From Xenia sp. Carnegie-2017 (Eukaryota > Cnidaria > Anthozoa > Malacalcyonacea > Xeniidae), in assembly GCF_021976095.1 (NCBI RefSeq), contig NW_025813447.1, positions 496,001 through 560,000 of the forward strand: a stretch of 64,000 nucleotides of DNA. Reading direction: 5' to 3'. Numbering within the stretch: position 1 is the stretch's first letter; the number at the start of each line of letters is the position of its first letter. Shown in pieces: positions 23,359 through 33,059 of this stretch. Position numbers and translations under genes: made by a program. The notes under the pieces were generated by a model that worked only from the letters and a program-made list of their open reading frames with translations, made no database searches and was not told the origin of the DNA.

Positions 23359-23892
23359 AAAAAACACTTGATAAAAACGACGATTTTTTTGAAAGCAAAC
23401 ATGTTTCGACATTATCAGAATGCCATCTTCAGTGCAGAATGGTTAGTGTTAAGTAATATGATACGTAATATGATATGAATAAATTAATTACAATGAATAG
23501 GAATATGATTAAGTTACAAAATTATAAAATATTTATAAAAAAGGAGAAAAAAAAAATATATTAAGTATTAAGAACTTATAACAAAAAATATTATTATAAA
23601 GTAAATATAGTGTTGTAGTGGTGAACTTGGATATTTAAATCGGGATTAGTATTGTAGTGGTGAACTTAAGTTCTTAAGTTCTTAATACTTAATATTTTTT
23701 TTTTCTCCTTTTTTATAAATATTTTATAATTTTGTAACTTAATCATTTTCCTATTCTTTGTAATTAATTTATTCATATCATATTACGTATCATATTACTT
23801 AACACTAACCATTCTGCACTGAAGATGGCATTCTGATATTGTCGAAACATCTTTGCTTTCAAAAAAATCGTCGTTTTTATCAAGTGTTTTTT
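23359..23892. mobile_element. Long inverted repeat with hammerhead-like boxes in each arm
   Basis: Arms of about 220 bp (23359-23578 and 23676-23892) are near-perfect reverse complements around a loop of about 97 bp, which itself holds two copies of TTGTAGTGGTGAACTT. Each arm, read outward on the appropriate strand, contains CTGAAGATGGC, a short loop, then GTCGAAAC (minus at 23403-23432, plus at 23819-23848). The flanks AAAATTTATTAC on both sides could be a target duplication. No reverse transcriptase or transposase frame is present. It may be a non-autonomous Penelope-like or related retroelement copy; the class is inference. Confidence 0.6.
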
Positions 23893-24609
23893 AAAATTGC
23901 TGCTAATTAGAAATTATGATAAAATTTATTACGTTATGTACAAAGACTATAGTTACATAGTGAACCATTATGGGGCGTTCTAGTGCCTTACGCTTAAGAG
24001 GCTATCGGGAAGTATGGACCGAAAACGGAGTTTTTTGCTTTCGAGTTTTATCTTTTTGTTTACAAGAGTTCTTCTCATGAAAGAAACTACAACATCCAAG
24101 TATAATGCAAAGGTTCAAACAACTTCTGCTTTTTTTACTAATAACTTAAACGAACTCTTTTTACTTGTTACGTTTTACAAAGTAACTTTCTCATAACTCT
24201 CTCGTGATGAACAACAGCCTCGTTAAACAATATAACTCTCTATTCATGAACGAAAGCATCCATGGGCTTCGTGGAAAAAAGGGATTATCTACTTTTTTAT
24301 AATAGTTTCTACAAAGATAACAATTAATAAGCCAAGCAATTTGTATCGTCTAAATTGAACCTCGCTTTCAACCCTTAGGTTATAAAATTTTGATTCATTT
24401 TGGATGGTAAATTTCTTTTTACCTTACAATATTTTCATGATTCAATCTAGAAAGTAATATTATCGATTAATTTTGCAATTAAACGGTACACTTTTCGGAT
24501 TCAAACGAATTCTTTTGATCTCATAGAGACAGCCGTCCAATTTATTATGTACCTAAGCGTATATAAAGCATTTTCAAATCACGTACAAAATTTCCTTCAA
24601 ACGACCAAA

Positions 24610-24903
24610 TTACTGTCTATATAAACGATGTATGTAATGAAAAGTTACTTGACAACTGAAGCAAATCCTCCTTTTTCCAAGCATTTGCAACACCTCATAT
24701 TTATTTCGAACTCTTGAATTTCTCGCAGCGTAGCCGAAAGGAATAGGCATCAAATCAGGAGACTCATCTCCATCATCACAGCTATTTCGATTTCTTCCTT
24801 GATATCTTTCATCGTCAAGCTTATCTGAAGTGATGTTATTCTTTAAACCGTGCGACATGGGATTCGAAGAGATGAAAGGATGTTCAAGAAGACTATACTT
24901 CAC
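24610..24903 (-). CDS. Orphan exon-like open frame
   Basis: A 97-codon frame on the minus strand whose composition looks protein-like (PLMPIPFGYAARNSR-like segment, then RNKYEVLQMLGKRR). A usable donor, CAAGGTAACT-like (TGTCAAG then GTAACT), lies near 24645, so the real coding part may stop there. I found neither an upstream nor a downstream partner exon, and the sequence above 24900 is minisatellite. It could be an exon of an unrecognised gene, or a relic. Confidence 0.3.
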   Translation of the reverse strand: MKYSLLEHPFISSNPMSHGLKNNITSDKLDDERYQGRNRNSCDDGDESPDLMPIPFGYAARNSRVRNKYEVLQMLGKRRICFSCQVTFHYIHRLYRQ

Positions 24904-25215
24904 TCATTTTCACGCAAAGACTATAATTCACACATTTTCAAGCAGACTGTAATTCACATATTTTCACACATTTTCACACAAAAACACATTCATGCATTTT
25001 CACACATTTCTACAGATATACTACAATTCACGAATTTTCATGCAAGGACTACAATTCACGCATTTTTACAGATTTTCACACAAAGATTCCAATGAATTAT
25101 AGTCTTTGTGTGAAAATGTGTGAATTATAGTCTTTGTGTGAAAATGTGTGAATTATAGTCTTTGTGTGAAAATGTGTAAAAATGCGTGAATAAGAATCTT
25201 TGTGTAGAAATTTGT
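24904..25215. repeat. Inverted minisatellite, ~30-bp unit
   Basis: Units with TATAGTCTTTGTGTGAAAATG run in one direction from about 25095 to 25200, while the complementary units (CAAAGACTATAATTCACAC and variants) fill 24904-25090, so the array is head to head around position 25090. It shares the AAGACTATAGTCTT theme with the 22.2-23.1 kb arrays. Confidence 0.8.
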
Positions 25216-25390
25216 AAAAATGCATGACATATTGTCTATCTAATCCTAGGGACTCTTAATCCCATAGAACACACGTGATCAAGCTCTAACCCTTACACAG
25301 TCAACACCACATCTGATTGACTTAAACTGATTATAATATTAAAGCCATTTTTGATCCAAATAAATACGATCTGAGGATTAGACAGTATTT

Positions 25391-26819
25391 TTAAAAGGTT
25401 TTATTGTTCACAAATTGCTTTTGAATCCCAAACAAACCACATTTGATAGGCTGATTGGCTGCATGGTTGGCATAGCGGTTGCTACGGGAACCTACTAATG
25501 GTTTCACTTCGAGAAACTCATCACTGGAATTCCAGGCAAGAAGTGGAGCAGTCCTTGCCCGAGGGGGAAGTGTTGAGTTGACTCTTAATTGTCTGCGTTT
25601 CAATGCAAGATTTCCACGAATGTGAAGAGGTTCATTATCATTACAAGGCTGTTGTTGTTTTGGTGAGGATGAATATTGCAAACGGTATGTTGTCACACAA
25701 CTTTTGTCCATGTCATCATCACACCACGTTAATAAATCTTTGGTATTCTTATTTTTTTGACGATTCTCAGTCTTCCTTTTACCAAGTCCCTAATGTTCAA
25801 ATGTTTTATTTTAAACATTCACTTCTACAAAATTTAATGCGATGTATTCAAAAAACACACTAAACTGGAACAGTTCAAACATCAATAACTAAGCAAAAGC
25901 AAAACACACCAGGCTAAGTCCTCTCAACTTAGAAACACAAAAGCATAAGACACTTACTAAAAAATAGGTTAATCTTAATTATCAGTTCCCCTAAATTTCT
26001 ATCATTTTATACCATTTACTCTAACAATACCTGCGTCAAATAAAAGAAAAAATCTTACCATGTCAAAGTATGATTCTAGGCTTCCTTCATGTATCTGTAC
26101 ATGCCTGTTATCATGTTGCGAAAACAGATGATTATTTGTCCTTTGCTGTACAAAAATTATTGAAATTTATAAAATATTATAAATTATAATAATCAAGAAT
26201 AAAACATTACTATTTGGGAGGGAACATTGTGCTTTACTGCTATATTATTTCAATAATAATATAAAATGAGATTAGTTGAGGTTACCCTATTCCTAACACA
26301 TCCATATTACCAGAAACTGAAGCACCCAAACTTTCTAGAGATAATGCAATGTCAAGCTGGGAACAATGACTTTCTATATAATAATATAACCATGCTCAAC
26401 CCTTTAACTGCACCAACCAACAAGCACTTTGTGATAAACCAGAGTTGAAAGTTTGTTTTGGGTGCACAATTTTGAGAATACTATGCTTTTTTTGTGAGCA
26501 CAATTTGGGTGATAGAAAAGATGATATAAGTAAAATATTAAACTACCTTTGATTTATTCAAGAACTGTTGTGGTGGAGATGGTTTTGCCCTTTGTCGATA
26601 TGGTATGCTGTACTCTGAACGAGGTCGATTTCGAAAGTGACCGTGAAAACTGGTTGGATACTATAATGAAGACAAATCTCTGTCTCACTTGTTCTTACAG
26701 TAAAATGTGTAAAGTTCAAGGTAATTTTTATTGGTGAATAAATTGTTAGAATTTTGAAATAAATTACTAACCCAGCTTCCAACAATATCACGATTATTTT
26801 CGTATATTACCGATGCCAT
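25391..26819 (-). CDS. Unknown small basic protein
   Basis: Four exons, 26772-26819, 26547-26660, 26059-26145 and 25391-25789, splice in frame (all phase 0) to 215 aa. It starts MASVIYENNRDIVGSW. The protein is rich in Arg, Lys, Gln, Asn and Ser, with no signal peptide, membrane helix or domain I recognise; the C-terminal exon reads LLTWCDDDMDKS, RGNLALKRRQLRVN and IKCGLFGIQKQF. Clean splice sites, consistent phases and protein-like composition make it a likely real gene. It is head to head with the coiled-coil gene (572 bp between start codons), so the two may share a promoter region. Function unknown. Confidence 0.68.
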
Positions 26820-27391
26820 TGGAATGTCAGGTTTGCATTTTCTTTAATAAAAATTCAGAGCAAATTTTAATGATAAAATAATAAACAATTTATTTGAAAT
26901 CTCGGTGTGTTTCCAAGGACAGCAACGCCGGCAATGTAGACCAATCAGATTGCGTCAAACACTGAGAACGGTATTTCCCCGGTACGTCAACATGACATTA
27001 ATTTTATATTCCCAACATAAGTTAGAATGTTTCTAGCAAAATACGATGAGTAGAAGAAGATTTAGGTATTGCTCAACGATAAATCATTTTAAAATAATCT
27101 CTAGTTTTCATCCAGGATCAAAGTTTACTAACTAATAAACATACGATAACCTCATTAACCTGGACGATTTACAAACATGATACGATAACAATCATGGGTT
27201 ACAATCTCCGAGACAATTATACCAGCCAATCAGATGATGAGTTAGTAAGCGCGGGAATTTCTCCAAAATACCCAAAAATACCTAACTTGTCTGAATGGTC
27301 GTCCCTTTAAATTTTACGTTTTGATAAAATGTTTTACTATTTTCACTTTGTGTTGTACGATGGGAAAATTATTAAATAAAAGTTGAGAGAA
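26820..27391. promoter_or_regulatory. Divergent promoter region
   Basis: Lies between the start codons of the small basic-protein gene (minus) and the coiled-coil gene (plus). It contains a short remnant (about 27155-27185, CCTGGACGATTTACAAACATG) of the same dispersed repeat as at 4760 and 55262. No core promoter element could be assigned. Confidence 0.4.
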
Positions 27392-29647
27392 ATGTTTTCG
27401 CAAAATGTTTTTTCAGCTAGAGATGTCCAACTGAGTTCATCTTTCAAGTAAGTAAACCAAGTGTTTAAACAGTGAAGAAAAGTCAACACTTTGAACGGAC
27501 ATTTTTTTATTTTTGCTAGTGTAAATGGAAATGAATCACAACAACACAGTCAGACGACGTATTCATCGCAAAACTCTCAAACAAGCTCTAAGGATTTATA
27601 TTCTCTACAAAAACAAGCTTCTTCATTTGAACAGTACCAGAAAATCTTGCGAAAGACAAGAGACGTACGATAAAAACATTACACAAAATATTTAAGCGTG
27701 TGTGTATTAAAAAAATGTAAAACTTTTTTATAGGAATCACCAAACTATTTCTCAAAATATGCTAGCAACAGACCCATACTATTGAATTCCTCCACAAGCG
27801 ACGAAATCTCCAACCACTCAACGAAATCTATTCAAGATGAAAAGCAAAATATTTTTGTTAAAGAAGAGAGGTAAATTCAGAACATGGCAACCAAACTTCT
27901 CAAAACTAGACTTTCATTTTCTCTCTCTTTTTTCGATAGAGATTTGCTGCAAACTTTCATCAACCTTTTAAAAGAATACTCTACGGAGGTTTTTATATAT
28001 AGTTTTGAAATTCAACATGAAATTTCCAATAAAGTAAGTAACATCCTTCTAGGTAAATTTATCGTTGAAGCATTTTAAAGAAAATGTAGAAGAGACATTA
28101 CAGTCAATCATAAATACCAGAGAAAAAGGCACCGAAGATATCAATGATAGATTTGAAAGCAGTAAGTATAAGATCAGTTGGTTATGACTTCTACATACCA
28201 CCAACTAATCTATATAAATTACAATTTTTATAAAGTGAAGAAAGAGTTGATGGCAATTTTAGCATTGAAGAACAAAGAGTTGAAAGAGAAGGATGAGTTA
28301 AACAACTGCATTAATGAAGTCAGTCTTAACATGAAAAATCATTTAGCAAAGGTCACTGACTATTATTGATGTTTTGCTGCATGTTTAATTTAGAAGTCAG
28401 AAAAAATTAGGCTGTTTGAAGCTAAAATAGAAAGCTTACAAAAACAACTGGATGACTTGATGAAGAAAGAGAGTGCTTATATTGATCAGAAGAAAAAATT
28501 AAAAGAAATGGAAGAAAAGTATTACCATTATCTAGACGAATCATCATATCTTCTCAGAAACACTCCTCCATTATCTCAATCGATGGATCCAATGCTTGCT
28601 ATTCCACCATTTCTTCAAAATAAGAACAGTTATATGAATTCAGTAAAAGACAGCAAACCCATGCCACAAAAAACTTTTCCTTCGTCAAGTTATACTACAT
28701 GGCAAGGAATAGACAATTTGTGTCCATTCATACCCGAACAAGATACAGTGCCAATAATCCCAAATCAATATAGCAACACATTTTCACAAGAAAATGAACA
28801 AAGAATGACTTTAAATAATGTTAACCCAATCTTACAATCATTGATCAAAAGTTACCAACCTACATCAACAGCAGAATACAACCAAATTGATAACTCTTGG
28901 GTGCCACCTTTGCTGTATTCATCAAAGCAAGAAACACCAACAAAACCATTACCATCCTTCCCTACAACCAGTTCCAAAGCCATAACACCACTGATGCTAC
29001 CCACGTATGAATGTCAAGAGCAGAAATCGGTCAACCTTGCAAGCTATGCAGAACGCAACATCTATGGTAAAAAATGTAATAAAGGTTAGTACATTGAAAA
29101 CACTTCATTAAGAAAGTCGCCAACAATCACATCTCTTACTTGTTTATTCCACTTCAGATTCACCATCAACTCTAAATGTACATAGAAAGAATAGGAAAAA
29201 GCCTTTGCAATCTCCAATGGCATTAGTGAAGCCTATGATTCAGTCAGGCTCAAAATCTTATGAAGATGAAATTTTCATTGGTGATGGAGTATACAAAAAA
29301 GAAGCAGGCAACAAGTCATCATTCCATTCAGATGATAATCAACAAATAATCATTAAACCTCTTGTCAAACAGGAATCTATCAAAATCATTAGCAATCTTG
29401 GAGCAGATGCTAAGAATAAATTGTGCAGTAAAGAGACAATTATGAGAAGAAAACGTAACAGCTTATCAATGCTTGGTGTGTGTGCACGATTCACTTGTAA
29501 AAGTTATTATTTTTTGCTAAATATGATGTTTACAATTTGCATTTGATTGTAGGAAAATCGCCTGGGGAGGATCAACTTCAGAAAATTTCCAATTCAATCC
29601 AAGGTCGAGTAAGTTTTTCAAAGCGAGCCAAATGTTTTCCTAAATAA
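27392..29647 (+). CDS. Coiled-coil protein, possibly IHO1/Mer2-like
   Basis: Nine exons, 27392-27447, 27520-27664, 27734-27870, 27940-28033, 28053-28161, 28236-28351, 28394-29084, 29158-29475 and 29553-29647, join in frame to 586 aa. The N-terminal 75 residues are Ser/Gln-rich. Residues of about 110-240 form heptad-rich coiled coil (LKHFKENVEETLQSI, KKELMAILALKNKELKEKDEL, IRLFEAKIESLQKQLDDL), and the C-terminal half is a long Pro/Ser/Gln-rich disordered region ending in a basic tail. Length and plan (disordered N-terminus, single central coiled coil, disordered tail) recall the meiotic protein IHO1 (human about 594 aa), but I see no diagnostic motif. The stop at 29647 is provisional: a perfect donor GTAAGT lies in the last exon near 29609. 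Single-exon-sized introns (19-90 bp in places) are unusually short. Confidence 0.7.
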
Positions 29648-29869
29648 CATATTAATAACAAGTGTGCTTTTATTGTTTTAATCTCATTGTGCACATTAAT
29701 TTTAATAGTTACATGAAGACAAATATATACACATGTTGGGAATTAAAAATTAAAAACAATTGTAAATGAAATGAATATTATGCAACACATTGTGCTGTGA
29801 AAAATTTAAATAAATTGCGTACACGAAATTGTAGTGCCCAGTATTTTCTATTACAACGCGGATTTCAAG

Positions 29870-30293
29870 ATGGGCTCCGCTCAAAGTAATGACAGTGGAA
29901 ATAACGAAGAAATTAAAACTTGGATTGAAAATGAAATAACATCCAATCTTGTAGTAGTGTTTTCAAAAACATATTGCCCTTATTGTCGTAAAGCAAAGAA
30001 TGCACTAAAGGCAGCAGGACTAGAGAAGTACACTTTACACGAACTTGACAGAAGAGACGACGGTGAAAAAATTCTTGACATTTTACGTGACATGACTGGT
30101 GGAAGAACAGTAAGTTTGAATTCTTTCAATTATACAATGCTTGTACCTATCTTTCTTACATCTGAAATTTTTATTCTGTAAGGTTCCTCGCGTATTCATT
30201 AATGGAAAATTTGTCGGCGGAGGTTCAGAAGTTGAAGCAATGCAAGAGAAAGGTGAACTAGTACCACTTCTTAAATCATGTGGAGCTTTATAA
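29870..30293 (+). CDS. Dithiol glutaredoxin (CPYC type)
   Basis: Two exons, 29870-30109 and 30183-30293, splice in phase 0 to 116 aa. The active site is CPYC within [18 protein letters not shown], followed by the glutathione-binding TVP loop, split by the intron (GGRT then [16 protein letters not shown]), with the cis-Pro and the GG motif intact. It reduces glutathione-mixed disulfides using glutathione. The start MGSAQSN fits an N-myristoylation signal (Gly2, Ser6), which suggests membrane attachment; this is inference. The open frame extends upstream of the ATG only through a GTG. A likely polyadenylation signal AATAAA lies at 30331-30336. Confidence 0.93.
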
Positions 30294-30821
30294 ACATCTT
30301 TAACACACAATTGGGCACAATATATTTATCGAATAAATGTTTAAATGAAGTTAGGAAAGCTTTTTACGTCCAGTACTTAGGTAAAATTGTATCAACATGG
30401 ATAATTCTGACAAAGTAAGATCACAACAATTTCCCCTCTCACATCTATTATTTTACTACTTGTTGATTAAAGATAAAAGCACTACACAAAGCCTGGCGAG
30501 TTTTATTCACTGGATACTAAAATCAAAGGACAATGTTGATTTCAAAATAAAGAAGTTTTTTTGCATTTTTTATTTTATTTAAAGTCACTATACAACACAA
30601 TCCACGTTCTGTGCTGCAAGTTGCTGGAGTTTATGAATAATCAGCATGAACTGTGCTGTTGTGTAGTTAAAGCCCAAAAATTAATTATTTCTCTTATGTC
30701 ATTCCAAAATTACTTTATAATACATGAGATCTATGTTATGGTTACAATATTTTTTTTTATTATTCCTTTTTTTGTACAGTTATTATATCTTGTCGTTGTC
30801 TTCTATATCCAATCCAGTCTT
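30294..30821. other. Interval between convergent genes
   Basis: Holds the 3' UTR of the glutaredoxin (AATAAA near 30331) and, on the minus strand, that of the four-pass protein. No additional gene supported. Confidence 0.6.
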
Positions 30822-33059
30822 CTATACAAATGAACCTTGTAACTTCATTACCGTCTCTAATTGTTGTTCTGAAGGACTATCTGCATCATTTGATGCTTGT
30901 TCTGAAGGACTAGCTGTATCATTTGATATTTGTCCAGAAAGACTGCCTATGTCATTTCTTACTTGTTCAGGAGGACCAGCTGTGTCATTGGATAAATGTT
31001 CCGAATGACTAGCTGTATCATTTGATAATTGTCGAGAATGACTGCCGATGTCATTTGTTACTTGTTCAGGAGGAGCAGCTGTGTCATTGGATAATTGTCC
31101 AGAATGACTGCCTGTGTCATTTGTTACTTGTTCAGGAGGACCAGCTGTGTCATTGGATAATTGTCCAGAATAACTGCCTGTGTCATTTCTTACTTGTTCA
31201 GGAGGACCAGCTGTGTCATTGGATAAATGTTCCGAATGACTAGCTGTATCATTTGATATTTGTCCAGAATGACTGCCAGTGCCATTTACTTGTTCAGGAG
31301 GACCAGCTGTGTCATTTGATAATTGTCCAGAATGACTGCCAGTGTCATTTGTTATTTGTTCAGGAGGACCAGCAGTGTCATTTGATAATTGTCCAGAATG
31401 ACTGCCAGTGTCATTTAGTTCATTTATTTCCACCATATATCTATCTTCAAAGTTTGCCAGACGATTGTCAGTGTTATCATTAGACAGAACTCCTAAATTT
31501 CTGGAAAAATCATGATCTAAATTCACATTATCACTAACAACTTGTTCATCCCTTTGATTGCTTTCAGAAACATTTTCTGCACTAGGTAAAATAACGTGAT
31601 TATTTTCTTCATTCAAAGCTATATCTCCTGTTATCTCTTCATCAGAGTCAACAACTACAGCAACATTATCTCGTCCAACAACATCTCTGCCATATTGAAC
31701 CATGTAATTTGACTCTCCTTGATAAGTGACTCTAGCAGTATTATTAACATTTCTTGAGTCATTTCCTCGATTAGTTGTCACATGTGACGTCAAGCCTGAT
31801 TGTGACCTTGCAAATATAGACTCATAAGATGGTGGACGTGGCTCAATGAGAGTTGAAGAGGATACTGAAGGATGTTGAGGTACATGCGAATCTTCACTGC
31901 TTGATGAAGTCCCAAGAGAAAGCTCTTGGTTGTCATTTGCTAAGTTTCTTTCTCTGACTTGTAACTAAAAAGAGCAAATCAGGTGATTTAACTACTGGAA
32001 GTTATATATAACTCAAATTTTTTCAGCAAATAAACAGAAACATATTTTCTTACCTGATGCTCATGAACAAAATGAAATACATGAAGAATTTCAATCACCA
32101 AAATCTCAAGCAAAAGTGTATAAGTGATTGCTGATAACACCATCAGTGCTGCATGTAAATTCATCACAACACTGCTGGCATCTCTACTTTCATATTTCAA
32201 ATAATTATAAGCAATACAGTGAAGAATGATTGCAACAAGACTGCATGTCAGTAAAGGTAAACACACAAATACACACATCAACATCTGCAATAAAAGAAAA
32301 GATATTCATTTCGCCTTTGTCTTAGTTAAAAATTCAAGAGTGCAGTAACACAACCAATGCACTACGTAGAAATGTGAAAAGCAAAAGATATTTTTGCATC
32401 CTGCGATAATTGTTCCCCAAGTCTTTTCAGTCATCTCCCGAACTTAAGATATGAACGACCTCTATATTAATCCTGACAACTTAAAGACGACATTGAGACG
32501 ACTTAAAAGACTCGGACAACGAGAACCATCCTTAGAGTTATAGGGTTTGTAATCACGATAATATTTTAAAGGCTATCTTATTGTTCCTGACTTCACAGTT
32601 TATAACAGAAAAAGAATATACGAAAGCTGTTGATGATACGAACACTTCGTGATTTAACACCGGTATAGGACTTACATAATTCCATACGTCAAAAGTTAAA
32701 TATCACAGTCAAATTGGATTGTGTGAAGAAAGGTATTTATGTGTATAAATGTAACATACCGTTCGTTGTTTCCGTTGAAGAGAAGAAGAAAAGCATGACA
32801 CAACTAAACCTAACACGATGATCTGTAAAAAATAAACTATGTAAGAACAAATTTTATCATAAAATATGACTAGAAAAAAGAAATCTTTACATACAGGTAT
32901 ACCAAGCCAATATTGAGTCGCGTAGATTCGACGGTCCGCCGATAAAGAATAGGAATGATGCTCCAAGATAAGGGATAAGACAATGCTAATTGCTCCAATT
33001 ATTATAAGGAAAACACCAGTTAAAACTAAACAGTTTTTCGTAAGGTCCTTGTATATCAT
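30822..33059 (-). CDS. Four-pass membrane protein with repeat tail
   Basis: Four exons, 32895-33059, 32760-32822, 32054-32284 and 30822-31964, splice in phase 0 to 533 aa. Four hydrophobic helices fill residues of about 9-150: TM1 CLVLTGVFLIIIGAISIVL, TM2 after the YWLGIP turn, TM3 CVFVCLPLLTCSLVAIIL, TM4 in the segment VMNLHAALMVLSAITY onward. This short-loop plan, with Tyr-Trp-Gly-Ile-Pro before TM2, resembles MS4A/sarcospan-type tetraspan proteins, but I cannot name an orthologue. The tail starts with a WW-binding PPSY motif (RPPSYESIF), continues acidic, and ends in 17 repeats of 11 residues (consensus NDTGSHSGQLS alternating with NDTAGPPEQVT). The start at 33059 is the first ATG in frame, but an upstream exon is possible. 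Confidence 0.78.
30858..31420 (-). repeat. Coding minisatellite, 33-bp unit
   Basis: Seventeen 33-bp units in frame inside the last exon of the four-pass protein; they fall into two alternating types, so a 66-bp higher-order unit is also visible. Fourteen units carry the N-glycosylation sequon pattern Asn-X-Thr (NDT or NGT). One unit lacks a codon, with the frame kept. Confidence 0.9.
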
